Part shown: one piece after another, positions 1-5,468 of the stretch | How the letters are laid out: the number at the start of each line of letters is the position of its first letter | Numbering within the stretch: the stretch's first letter is position 1 | NCBI GenBank assembly: GCA_009839775.1 | Contig: VXOZ01000381.1 | Coordinates: forward strand, 1 to 5,468 | From: Chloroflexota bacterium | GTDB lineage: Bacteria; Chloroflexota; UBA11872; VXOZ01 | Direction: 5' to 3' | Length of the DNA stretch: 5,468 nucleotides | Made by a program: the position numbers and the translations under genes | The notes under the pieces: model-generated | Told to the model about the DNA's origin: nothing | The model's input: only the letters and a program-made list of their open reading frames with translations | Databases searched by the model: none

Positions 1-130
1 GCTACGAGTGACTCTCTTTGTGGTTTCGAGTTCATTCTTGGAATTACTGAGTCTCAATCTAGACTGGTTTTCTTTTCCGGCATAGTTTTGTCGTTGAGTT
101 CGCACTAACCCCATTAGTGTTGAGCTTTCT
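1..130. other. Left-edge non-coding stretch, nothing assigned
   Basis: I see no convincing gene here. The plus-strand frame starting at base 1 stays open to a TAA at 106-108, but the 35-residue product has no recognisable motif and the composition is AT-richer than the nearby genes, so I do not call it a gene end. A small inverted repeat, CACTAA / TTAGTG, lies at 103-108 and 114-119 around a 5-base loop. It lacks a T-tract on either strand, so it is a poor terminator candidate for the acetyltransferase genes that read toward it. Confidence 0.4.
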
Positions 131-254
131 CATTCTGAGCCTGCCGAATGGTCGAAGCGTGAACGACCACGAACGGCTAGGCGAACTCCTCCTTGCTATG
201 GTTCGCCCTTCGACAGGCCGGTACTGCGCTTGTCGAAGTGCTCAGGGCTAACGG
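131..254. repeat. Composite dispersed palindromic repeat (copy A)
   Basis: This stretch contains two adjacent palindrome-like units. The first (about 131-186) includes TGGTCG at 149-154 facing CGACCA at 164-169 across 9 bases. The second (about 201-254) includes TTCGACA at 209-215 facing TGTCGAA at 231-237, with GTTCGCCC on the left and CAGGGCTAAC on the right as degraded outer arms. The consensus-like words (CTTCGACAGG, GCTCAGGGC, GAACGG) are those of a family of short dispersed repeats I have seen in many environmental bacterial assemblies. It lies just downstream of the 3' end of the second acetyltransferase gene, so its hairpins could end that transcript; that role is inference. Related sequence recurs at 1645-1693. 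Confidence 0.65.
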
Positions 255-273
255 ATGTCGTCATTAGGAGTCA

Positions 274-897
274 TTATCGTGGCTCATCGGGCTTGAAGAC
301 CTGCGCCAACACGGGGCTGGGACCCCACTCTGTGGACAAGCACTCCATATAAATGATGTCCCAGAGCCTGCCCCCCATGAATATGCTCTCGCGACGGCGG
401 CCAAATTCATTAAACCCCGCTTTCGTGTACGCGCGGATGGCGGGGAGATTGTACTCGAACACCGTCAGCAACACGTTGTGCAAGCCCAAGCCGGTGAATG
501 CATAATCGAGCACGAGTTGGGTGGTTTCCGTGCCATAGCCCTTGCCGCGGGCGTCCGGCTCGCCAATGCTGATACCAAACTCGGCAGTACGATTGCGCTT
601 GTCCACTTCGTCAAGGCCGGTAATGCCGATCGGATGCCCGCTGGAACGCTCATATATTAGGAAGACTATTTCGGTCTCATTGCGCGCGATCAACTTCTCG
701 TACCGCTGCTCCTCTTGCTCCAAGGTCCACGGGACGTCCGTATCTCCTAGCCTACTCATGGTGCGCAAATCGTTATACCAACGATTGCAGTAAGGTGCTA
801 AGTCCTTACGTAAAGGGCCGAGCGCGACTCTCTCGCCAACGATGTTGAAGAGCGGGGCCACGGATTCGGGTGTTTTGTTTGCTCGGTTCTCTTCCAT
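274..897 (-). CDS. GNAT-family N-acetyltransferase (RimJ/RimL-like), downstream paralog
   Basis: The 207-residue protein is a single-domain GNAT enzyme, predicted to be cytoplasmic and to move an acetyl group from acetyl-CoA to an amine; the acceptor is unknown. Seen in sequence: strand 1 region 'VGERVALGPL' near residues 20-29, the acetyl-CoA pyrophosphate-binding loop R117-G-K-G-Y-G122 within 'GEPDARGKGYGTE', and the C-terminal motif N150 to F162 ('NLPAIRAYTKAGF') typical of the Acetyltransf_3 / RimJ-RimL branch. I chose ATG at 897 over the in-frame TTG at 903 because it puts the start exactly 17 residues from the conserved FNIVGE, as in the paralog, and a weak GGA lies 6 bases upstream. 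It follows its paralog by 38 bases on the same strand, so the two are probably one transcript. The family includes ribosomal-protein and antibiotic acetyltransferases; sequence alone does not choose between them. Confidence 0.9.
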   Translation of the reverse strand: MEENRANKTPESVAPLFNIVGERVALGPLRKDLAPYCNRWYNDLRTMSRLGDTDVPWTLEQEEQRYEKLIARNETEIVFLIYERSSGHPIGITGLDEVDKRNRTAEFGISIGEPDARGKGYGTETTQLVLDYAFTGLGLHNVLLTVFEYNLPAIRAYTKAGFNEFGRRRESIFMGGRLWDIIYMECLSTEWGPSPVLAQVFKPDEPR

Positions 898-935
898 TCT
901 CAATCCATAGGGGATTCTATTGCTATCGGAATCTG

Positions 936-1571
936 CTACGATGCAGCCGGTCTCGGCTCATCCGGCCTAAAAGTTTCTGCCAGCACGGGGCCTGGCTCCC
1001 ACTCAGTGGACAGGCAGTCCATAAGAATGATATCCCACAACTTGCCGCCCATGAAAATGCTCTCACGGCGACGGCCGAATTCCCGAAATCCGACCTTCGT
1101 GTACACGTGGATGCCAGCCAGGTTGTACTCGAACACCGTAAGCATTACGTTGTGCAAGCCCAAGGCTGTAAACGCGTAGTCGACCACGAGTTGGGTAGTT
1201 TCCGTGCCATAGCCTTCGCCGCGGGCGTCTGGTTCGCCGATTGCAAGGGCAAATTCGGCACTCCTGTCGCGATAGTCAACATCAAGCAGACCGGCGCTGC
1301 CGATGGGACGGCAACTGGACCGCTCGTAGACCGTGAAGGAGACTTGGGCCTCGCTGAGCGCAACCAAGCGCTCATGCTGCCGCTCATCTTGCTCCAACGT
1401 AAGCGGCGCGGGCGTTGTATCCAATGTACGTAAGGTATGGAAATTGTTGTACCACCGCGTGTAGGTTGGTACCAGATCCTTGCGCAGTGGGCCGAGCGCG
1501 ACCTTCTCGCCCACAATGTTGAAGACCGGCGGCGTGGCTTCGGGTGAAGATGCTTGTGTTTTCGTGCTCAA
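936..1571 (-). CDS. GNAT-family N-acetyltransferase (RimJ/RimL-like), upstream paralog
   Basis: This 211-residue GNAT enzyme is the first gene of a tandem pair. The acetyl-CoA loop is R117-G-E-G-Y-G122, and the C-terminal block runs from N150 to F162 ('NLAGIHVYTKVGF'). It aligns without gaps to its neighbour from FNIVGE to DEPR: about 131 of 191 residues are identical by hand count. It has four extra residues (PAAS) at the C-terminus. The start is TTG at 1571, because the frame meets a stop (TGA) two codons upstream and no ATG or GTG lies between that and the conserved fold; a GTG at residue 20 would cut into it. The ribosome site is weak (AGG about 10 bases upstream), which with TTG suggests modest translation. 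The product is probably a cytoplasmic acetyltransferase of unknown acceptor. The divergent neighbour is an exporter operon, which would fit detoxification but does not show it. Confidence 0.88.
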   Translation of the reverse strand: MSTKTQASSPEATPPVFNIVGEKVALGPLRKDLVPTYTRWYNNFHTLRTLDTTPAPLTLEQDERQHERLVALSEAQVSFTVYERSSCRPIGSAGLLDVDYRDRSAEFALAIGEPDARGEGYGTETTQLVVDYAFTALGLHNVMLTVFEYNLAGIHVYTKVGFREFGRRRESIFMGGKLWDIILMDCLSTEWEPGPVLAETFRPDEPRPAAS

Positions 1572-1644
1572 ATGAGATCAGCCTATCGCTAAACGGACCT
1601 GTTAAATGGGACCCACTAATCTATTCATGTGAAGCAAGCTCTGC

Positions 1645-1693
1645 GCCGTTCGTACTTCGACAGTGGCTTCGCGCTGCCCTCAGCGCGAACGGC
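1645..1693. repeat. Dispersed palindromic repeat (copy B)
   Basis: The outer arms GCCGTTCG (1645-1652) and CGAACGGC (1686-1693) are perfect 8-bp inverted repeats. The interior contains CTTCGACAG (1655-1663) and CCCTCAG (1677-1683), the same words as copy A. The 10-mer CGAACGGCTA is shared exactly with copy A (170-179 and 1686-1695, same orientation). The repeat sits about 75 bases upstream of the acetyltransferase start, so copies A and B flank that gene pair. Confidence 0.65.
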
Positions 1694-1804
1694 TACCTTC
1701 CCGCCGCAGCGCGAACTATTCGTCGTTCTGGTTCTACCCTAATCTGAAGAGCCAGTCCTGCGGGTTTTCCTTGATAGTTCTCCGACTGAGGGGCAGAGGG
1801 TACG

Positions 1805-1813
1805 TGCTAGAAT
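1805..1813 (+). promoter_or_regulatory. Possible extended -10 promoter element
   Basis: TGCTAGAAT fits the extended -10 pattern TGnTATAAT with one mismatch in the hexamer. No good -35 hexamer sits 16-18 bases upstream, as is allowed for extended -10 promoters. It would give a leader of roughly 150 bases before the ABC ATPase start at 1973. This is a match by eye in AT-richer sequence and chance is a real alternative. Confidence 0.25.
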
Positions 1814-1890
1814 ATCACATGGGGACTTCTATAGGCCCTAGGCAGCGGCTGATTCTGCAATACACGTGATGTCTTTGGCATTTGAATCCC

Positions 1891-1918
1891 TTGACTTCAA
1901 CGCACTTCAAGTTAAGCT
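1891..1918 (+). promoter_or_regulatory. Possible promoter/operator upstream of ABC operon
   Basis: TTGACT at 1891-1896 matches five of six -35 bases, but the best -10 at usual spacing (TAAGCT, 1913-1918, 16-base spacer) matches only three of six. Overlapping it is a perfect direct repeat of ACTTCAA at 1894-1900 and 1904-1910, spaced exactly 10 bases, and TTGAA at 1882-1886 is inverted relative to these. The one-helical-turn spacing would suit a regulator binding site. Confidence is low because the words are short. Confidence 0.22.
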
Positions 1919-1972
1919 TTGCAAGATCAATCGCTCAGTCGATTCATTCAGTAGTCTTTAGCCGGGTTTCCG

Positions 1973-2974
1973 ATGACCGCAATCTCTGTAAAGAATCTCT
2001 CCAAGTACTACGAAGTCCACCAGAAGGAACCGGGTCTGGTAGGGTCGCTGAAGTCGTTTGTGCTGCGCAAGTCCTACGACGTGAAGGCGGTGGACGACAT
2101 CTCTTTCACCATCGAAAGCGGCGAACTGGTCGGCTTCCTGGGTCCTAACGGCGCCGGCAAGACCACCACGCTCAAGGTGCTTTCCGGTTTGCTCTATCCC
2201 ACGGGCGGCGAAGTTTCCGTGCTGGGATACACGCCGTGGCAGCGCCAGGCCGAATTCCAGCGGCAGTTTGCCCTGGTGATGGGACAGAAGAGCCAGGTCT
2301 GGTGGGACCTGCCGCCCATGGAGACCTTTCTCATCAACAAAGAGATCTACGAGGTGCCGGACGCGCAGTTTCGGGATACGCTTGATGAGCTCGTGCAGAT
2401 CCTCGAATTGGAGAAAGTCATCAACGTGCAAGCGCGCAAGCTCTCCCTGGGCGAGCGCATGAAGTGCGAGTTGCTCGCCGCCCTGCTGCACCGGCCACAG
2501 GTGCTCTTCCTGGACGAGCCGACCATTGGTCTCGACGTGGTGATGCAACAGAACATCCGCAACTTCGTGCGCGAGTACAATGCGCGCTACGGCGCGACCG
2601 TTATCCTCACGAGCCACTACATGCGCGACGTGGAGGCGCTCTGCGACCGGGTACTCATCATCGACCACGGGCATCTGGTGTTCGACGGCGATCTGGACAC
2701 GGTCGTGCGCCGCTACGCCGATTACAAATTCATGACCGTGACGTTCGAGTCTCCGGTAGCGGAATCTGATTTAGCAACGTACGGCGCAGTAGTCGCCTAC
2801 AGGCCCCGCACCACGACCCTGCGCATCGCCCGCAACGCCGTGCCGCAGGTCTCCGCCCAACTGCTCCAGGACTACCCGGTGCTGGACCTCAACATCGTCG
2901 AACCCGAGGTTGACGACGTGGTGCGCCAGCTCTTCTCCGGCGGAAAGCCCGCGTATGCTGAAGTCGTTTCGTAA
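1973..2974 (+). CDS. ABC exporter ATP-binding protein (COG4586-like)
   Basis: This 333-residue cytoplasmic ATPase should power export through the two membrane subunits encoded next to it. Seen in order: Walker A GPNGAGKTT at 57-65, Q-loop glutamine at 105 within 'VMGQKSQVWWDLP', ABC signature LSLGE at 157-161 (a variant of LSGGQ that I know as usual in this subfamily), Walker B VLFLDE at 177-182, D-loop GLD at 186-188 and switch histidine H215. All catalytic residues are present, so it should be active. Residues from about 250 on form a C-terminal extension ending 'EPEVDDVVRQLF', common in ATPases of ABC-2 exporters. ATG at 1973 is the first possible start after an in-frame TAG at 1952; its ribosome site is weak (GGG at 1964-1966). 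The 3' end overlaps the next gene by 20 bases, pointing to coupled translation. The substrate is unknown; drug, peptide or lipid export are all possible. Confidence 0.95.
   Translation: MTAISVKNLSKYYEVHQKEPGLVGSLKSFVLRKSYDVKAVDDISFTIESGELVGFLGPNGAGKTTTLKVLSGLLYPTGGEVSVLGYTPWQRQAEFQRQFALVMGQKSQVWWDLPPMETFLINKEIYEVPDAQFRDTLDELVQILELEKVINVQARKLSLGERMKCELLAALLHRPQVLFLDEPTIGLDVVMQQNIRNFVREYNARYGATVILTSHYMRDVEALCDRVLIIDHGHLVFDGDLDTVVRRYADYKFMTVTFESPVAESDLATYGAVVAYRPRTTTLRIARNAVPQVSAQLLQDYPVLDLNIVEPEVDDVVRQLFSGGKPAYAEVVS
2939..2947 (+). promoter_or_regulatory. Ribosome binding site deciding the start of the first permease
   Basis: The purine-rich GGCGGAAAG ends 7 bases before ATG 2955, inside the end of the ATPase gene. 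It supports this start over the in-frame ATG at 2910, whose added 15 residues (many Ser, Pro, Cys) do not resemble the basic, amphipathic beginning expected for an ABC-2 permease. Confidence 0.5.
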
Positions 2975-3767
2975 GCTACGCGCGATCTTTCTCGCCTCCT
3001 GGCAAGAGTCCCTGATGTATCGCGCCGAGAGTCTCGTCTGGTTCATCGGCGAGGCGATCATCCCGCTCATCATGATCGCCCTTTGGCTGGCGGCGTACCG
3101 CACCGTAGACCGCATCGGCGAATACACCGTGCAGGACATGGTGCACTACTACGTCATGTTCTTGGTGTTGAGCAACCTGCTGACGCCGCATCTAGAGTGG
3201 AATACGGGCGAATGGATCCGCAGTGGGGCCTTTTCCGCACACCTTGTGCGGCCGTTCCCGTATCAACTGTGGCAGCTTGCGGTAGAGGTCGCGTTCAAGG
3301 GCGTGCGCGTGGTCTTTCTGGTGCCGATGCTGCTGCTCTTCTTCCTGCTGTTTGGGCAGGAGATGCTCGGCGGCTTTGCGCTCAGGTGGGAAATTGCGCC
3401 CATTCTGCTGGCCAGTATGGTTTTGTCATTCTTGCTGAACTACTGCCTCAAGCTGTGCCTGGGTCTCCTGGCGTTCTGGGTAGGCCAGACGGACGGGATC
3501 ATCGAATCATACGCGGTAGTCACGATGTTCCTCGCCGGGAGTATCATCCCCTTGGACCTCATGCCGGCGGCCGTGGAGCGTGTGACACATTTCTTGCCGT
3601 TCCGCTATCTCTACTTCTTCCAGGTGCAGTTGCTGCAGGGCCGGCTTGACTTCCTGTCGGCACTGAGTGCGCTCGCCATACAGGTGGGATGGCTGCTGGT
3701 GTGCTATCTGTTCGTGCAGTGGGTGTTTGCCGCCGGTGTGCGCCGTTACGGCGCGTATGGAGGCTAG
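2955..3767 (+). CDS. ABC-2-type permease, subunit 1 (COG4587-like)
   Basis: This 270-residue integral membrane protein is predicted to form one half of the exporter channel. The N-terminus is basic and amphipathic ('MLKSFRKLRAIFLASW'), followed by about six hydrophobic segments near residues 26-48, 62-78, 115-135, 147-174, 183-205 and 232-258. Between segments 2 and 3 the stretch 'EWIRSGAFSAHLVRPFPY' corresponds to the '...G.(L/F)...L.(R/K)P...' signature also present in the second permease, which is typical of the DUF990/ABC2_membrane_6 type. Its length fits the family. It starts within the ATPase gene (20-base overlap) and stops 3 bases before the second permease, so the three are almost certainly one operon and one complex. 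The substrate cannot be told. Confidence 0.9.
   Translation: MLKSFRKLRAIFLASWQESLMYRAESLVWFIGEAIIPLIMIALWLAAYRTVDRIGEYTVQDMVHYYVMFLVLSNLLTPHLEWNTGEWIRSGAFSAHLVRPFPYQLWQLAVEVAFKGVRVVFLVPMLLLFFLLFGQEMLGGFALRWEIAPILLASMVLSFLLNYCLKLCLGLLAFWVGQTDGIIESYAVVTMFLAGSIIPLDLMPAAVERVTHFLPFRYLYFFQVQLLQGRLDFLSALSALAIQVGWLLVCYLFVQWVFAAGVRRYGAYGG
3758..3763 (+). promoter_or_regulatory. Strong Shine-Dalgarno for the second permease
   Basis: TGGAGG lies 7 bases before ATG 3771 and is embedded in the last codons of the first permease. It is the best ribosome site in the window and fixes the start. Its position next to the upstream TAG (3765-3767) favours re-initiation by ribosomes finishing the first permease. 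Confidence 0.75.
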
Positions 3768-3770
3768 CCG

Positions 3771-4559
3771 ATGCAACGGTACGCGCGCCTCTACCTCGCC
3801 TTTGCTAAGAATTCTTTCCTCAATGCGCTGGAATACCGGCTGAGTTTCACGGTGTGGAGCATCGCGACCATCTGCTATACCGCGGTCTACGTGGCCTCCG
3901 TCCAAATCATCTTCGGCCACGTGCAGACCATCGGCGGCTGGCGCGTGGAGCAGATGCTCGTGCTGGCGGCCACGGTGATGATCGTGGACGGCATCGTGGA
4001 GTCGATCTTTGGCGAGAACATGAACGCGCTCTCCGGGCTCATCAATCGCGGCGAATTGGACTTTGTACTCAGCAAGCCGGTGAACACGCGCTTCTACGTT
4101 TCGACCCGCAAGTTTGATTGGGACCCGCTGGTTCAGGTGGTGCTCGGCGGCGGCGTGCTGAGGTACGCGCTCAGCCTGCTGGCGGAGCCGGTGACGTGGA
4201 TCGGCGCGCTGCTCTACCTCGGGATGGTGGTGTGCGCGTGCTTGATTGCCTATTCGCTTTGGTTCATTATCATCTCGGCGACGTTTTTCGTCGGACGGCT
4301 TAACAACGTGGCCCACCTCTACTACAATCTCATCGAAGCCTCCCGCGTGCCCACCGACGTCTTTCGCGGCGCGCTCCGCCTGGGCCTGACGTTTCTGCTG
4401 CCGGTGGCCTTCATCGCCACCGTCCCCAGCCAAGCTCTCATGGGCCTCCTCAGCCCCACCTTCGCCCTCGCCGCCTGCGCCATGACCGCCGGCCTCCTCA
4501 TCCTCTCCCACCTCTTCTGGCAGTTGGCGCTGACGAAGTATTCGAGTGCCAGCAGCTAG
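3771..4559 (+). CDS. ABC-2-type permease, subunit 2 (COG3694-like)
   Basis: This 262-residue integral membrane protein is the second channel subunit. Hydrophobic segments lie near residues 24-48, 61-79, 113-131, 135-165, 201-222 and 228-252. The inter-segment motif 'LINRGELDFVLSKPVNTRF' (about 86-104) is the family hallmark, matched more loosely by subunit 1. The C-terminal half has 'LTFLLPVAFIATVPSQALMG', a Pro-rich membrane motif that I associate with this permease type. Two unlike permeases plus one ATPase is the usual COG4586/4587/3694 gene set. The last third is strikingly C-rich on the coding strand. A long open frame exists on the opposite strand of this gene but has low-complexity His/Arg/Glu/Ala content and is a shadow. 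The stop at 4557-4559 is the end of the operon; the next gene is convergent. Confidence 0.9.
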   Translation: MQRYARLYLAFAKNSFLNALEYRLSFTVWSIATICYTAVYVASVQIIFGHVQTIGGWRVEQMLVLAATVMIVDGIVESIFGENMNALSGLINRGELDFVLSKPVNTRFYVSTRKFDWDPLVQVVLGGGVLRYALSLLAEPVTWIGALLYLGMVVCACLIAYSLWFIIISATFFVGRLNNVAHLYYNLIEASRVPTDVFRGALRLGLTFLLPVAFIATVPSQALMGLLSPTFALAACAMTAGLLILSHLFWQLALTKYSSASS

Positions 4560-4637
4560 ACGACAGGGGGCTCTAGGCAAGGTGGTTGGGATGCTCAGCG
4601 ACATGCTTGGCGGTCAAGGGATCGGGGCATCAGCAAG

Positions 4638-4671
4638 CTATCCCGCCATGGAAGTCCCATGGGCGGGATAG
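4638..4671. terminator. Strong intergenic hairpin between convergent genes
   Basis: CTATCCCGCCATGG (4638-4651) pairs with 4657-4671 over 14 bp with one bulged G, leaving a loop of about 5 bases. It lies about 80 bases after the permease stop and 45 bases after the stop of the minus-strand gene, a position suited to a terminator serving both. However, no T-tract follows on either strand, so it is not a classical Rho-independent terminator. It may instead protect 3' ends or be a copy of a dispersed repeat. Confidence 0.4.
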
Positions 4672-4715
4672 TGTACGCGAACTAAGGTGTCGTCAGCGGA
4701 GAACGGACCTGGAAT

Positions 4716-5468
4716 TCAATGCGCTTCCGCTGGGCGACCTCTCACGCCGATGAAGCCGGCTACCAGCAGCGTCCCAACGATTCCAATGACGGCAATCACC
4801 AGGATGATGGTGCGTCCATTGGACGCTGCCTGCCCGGAACGGTCCGACGCAGTCGCCAAGTTCTGTCTGACTTCCGCAACGAGGCCGTCCACTTCCCTTT
4901 GCACTCGGGCCAGGACTTGCCCGTTGGCTCCGATTAGTCTGCGTTCCCGCGACACCATGGATGTCCGCAACTTCATGGCGTCCATGGCGCTGTTTTCGCC
5001 AACGCCGGCTTCCAACAATCGACTGGCAAGGGGAAGCACTGCAGGGTTCAATTCCGGGCCGCCATTTTCCGCAAGGTACGCGATGCTGCGCTCCATCCGC
5101 TGGGCGGCCGTATCAAAGGTCTCTTCCACCCGGGCCGTTAGGGCCGGGTTCGTCAGCCTATTGGCGATGTCCAGCGTCTGGTAGCCTCTTGAAACCGACT
5201 CCATCAGTGTTGCCAGGTGCCAGAAACGCAGGAACTCCTCTTCGGTCAGCGTACCGGTGGCCTGCTCAGCATCCCTGAACTCGCTTCTGCCCGTCATCAC
5301 GTAGTAGAACTGGTTATCCAGGCTTGCACCGATTGCCGGCAAGAGTTCATAGTTCGTGGAGAGGCTGAGTTCCTGCCAGTTCCGCGCCCCGATGAGGATC
5401 GCATCCAACAAGGCGGGTCGCTCGTCCTCAATTTGCGATACGTTGGCTGTGAGTAGGTCGACTTGCTG
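4716..5468 (-). CDS. Membrane-anchored sensor-like protein, 3' part (5' end outside window)
   Basis: The frame is open to the right edge, so only the C-terminal 250 residues are seen. Most of it (window residues 1-218) is predicted helical, with long amphipathic stretches and no Cys, ending in 'VQREVDGLVAEVRQNL', which looks like a membrane-proximal helix. One transmembrane helix follows (about 220-241, 'TIILVIAVIGIVGTLLVAGF'), then only nine residues (VRGRPAEAH) before TGA. The pattern resembles the extracytoplasmic helical bundle plus second membrane helix of chemoreceptors or histidine kinases, but no HAMP, kinase or methyl-accepting region follows. I read the two other frames past the helix and found stops and no HAMP-like sequence, so a simple frameshift does not explain the end. 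I do not recognise the family by name. A TTG at 5411 is only an internal codon: 19 further in-frame codons precede it. The gene is convergent with the ABC operon. Confidence 0.75.
   Translation of the reverse strand, partial: QQVDLLTANVSQIEDERPALLDAILIGARNWQELSLSTNYELLPAIGASLDNQFYYVMTGRSEFRDAEQATGTLTEEEFLRFWHLATLMESVSRGYQTLDIANRLTNPALTARVEETFDTAAQRMERSIAYLAENGGPELNPAVLPLASRLLEAGVGENSAMDAMKLRTSMVSRERRLIGANGQVLARVQREVDGLVAEVRQNLATASDRSGQAASNGRTIILVIAVIGIVGTLLVAGFIGVRGRPAEAH

Larger units (their letters stand above)
1572..1972. other. Divergent intergenic region between acetyltransferases and ABC operon
   Basis: These roughly 400 bases hold no supportable gene; the short open frames have no motif and conflict with each other. 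The region separates a minus-strand pair from a plus-strand operon, so it should carry promoters for both. It contains the second palindromic repeat (1645-1693), an extended -10-like word at 1805-1813, and a TTGACT with a 10-bp-period direct repeat at 1891-1910. I found no convincing promoter for the minus-strand genes by eye. No tRNA- or riboswitch-like structure stood out. Confidence 0.6.

Noticed and set aside
103..119. CACTAA / TTAGTG inverted repeat as terminator for the acetyltransferase genes
   Set aside because: The stem is only 6 bp and AT-containing, with no T-tract on the minus strand, and it lies about 150 bases past the stop.
131..254. CRISPR array or attachment site
   Set aside because: The repeated words are palindromic and unevenly spaced, with no regular spacers and no cas, integrase or tRNA gene in the window.
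870..1433. 187-codon plus-strand open frame across the upstream acetyltransferase
   Set aside because: It is antisense to a GNAT gene whose protein is conserved with its paralog; part of the same antisense sequence recurs opposite the paralog only because the sense genes are related.
1958..2674. 238-codon open frame opposite the ABC ATPase
   Set aside because: It is antisense to all Walker and signature motifs; its His/Val/Asp/Leu-rich translation matches nothing I know.
2910..2954. Longer start for the first permease at ATG 2910
   Set aside because: The extra residues are not permease-like, while ATG 2955 has a purine-rich ribosome site and a typical basic amphipathic start.
3507..4604. 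365-codon open frame on the minus strand opposite the two permeases
   Set aside because: The translation is low-complexity His/Arg/Glu/Gln/Ala with no motif, and the opposite strand encodes clear permeases with ribosome sites and tight spacing. It is a shadow of GC-rich codon use.
4560..4718. Frameshifted HAMP or signalling domain continuing the sensor-like gene
   Set aside because: Both alternative frames after the membrane helix meet stops quickly and their short translations do not resemble HAMP.

Overview
The window looks like bacterial chromosome from a moderately GC-rich organism. The proteins and the 'TTCGACAGG...CTCAGGGC...AACGG' type of dispersed palindromic repeat remind me of environmental Chloroflexota assemblies. 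This is an impression from reading only, and no marker gene here fixes the taxon.

Layout from left to right. Positions 1-273 hold no supportable gene; 131-254 is a composite palindromic repeat. Two tandem, closely related GNAT-family N-acetyltransferase genes lie on the minus strand (936-1571, then 274-897), separated by 38 bases and probably co-transcribed. By hand count they are about 69% identical over 191 ungapped residues. A second copy of the dispersed repeat (1645-1693) lies just upstream of the pair, so the cassette is bracketed by related repeats. Positions 1572-1972 form a roughly 400-base divergent intergenic region that should carry promoters for both directions.

From 1973 to 4559 on the plus strand is a compact three-gene operon: an ABC ATPase and two different ABC-2-type permeases. 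Its genes overlap by 20 bases or are separated by 3 bases. Gene order, the 'MGQKSQVWWDLP' and 'LSLGERM' ATPase motifs, and the permease lengths match the uncharacterised exporter type that I know as COG4586 / COG4587 / COG3694 (permeases of the DUF990/ABC2_membrane_6 type). The ATPase should dimerise and power export through a heteromeric pair of membrane subunits; the substrate cannot be read from sequence.

Positions 4560-4715 hold a strong 14-bp hairpin between convergent genes. From 4716 to the right edge, on the minus strand, is the 3' part of a membrane protein: a long helical, probably extracytoplasmic region, one transmembrane helix and a very short basic tail. It looks like the sensor half of a chemoreceptor or histidine kinase without HAMP or output domain.

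Nothing here proves a new system. The points most worth a second look are the repeat-bracketed, unevenly diverged acetyltransferase pair, its divergent placement beside an orphan exporter, and the output-less sensor-like protein.
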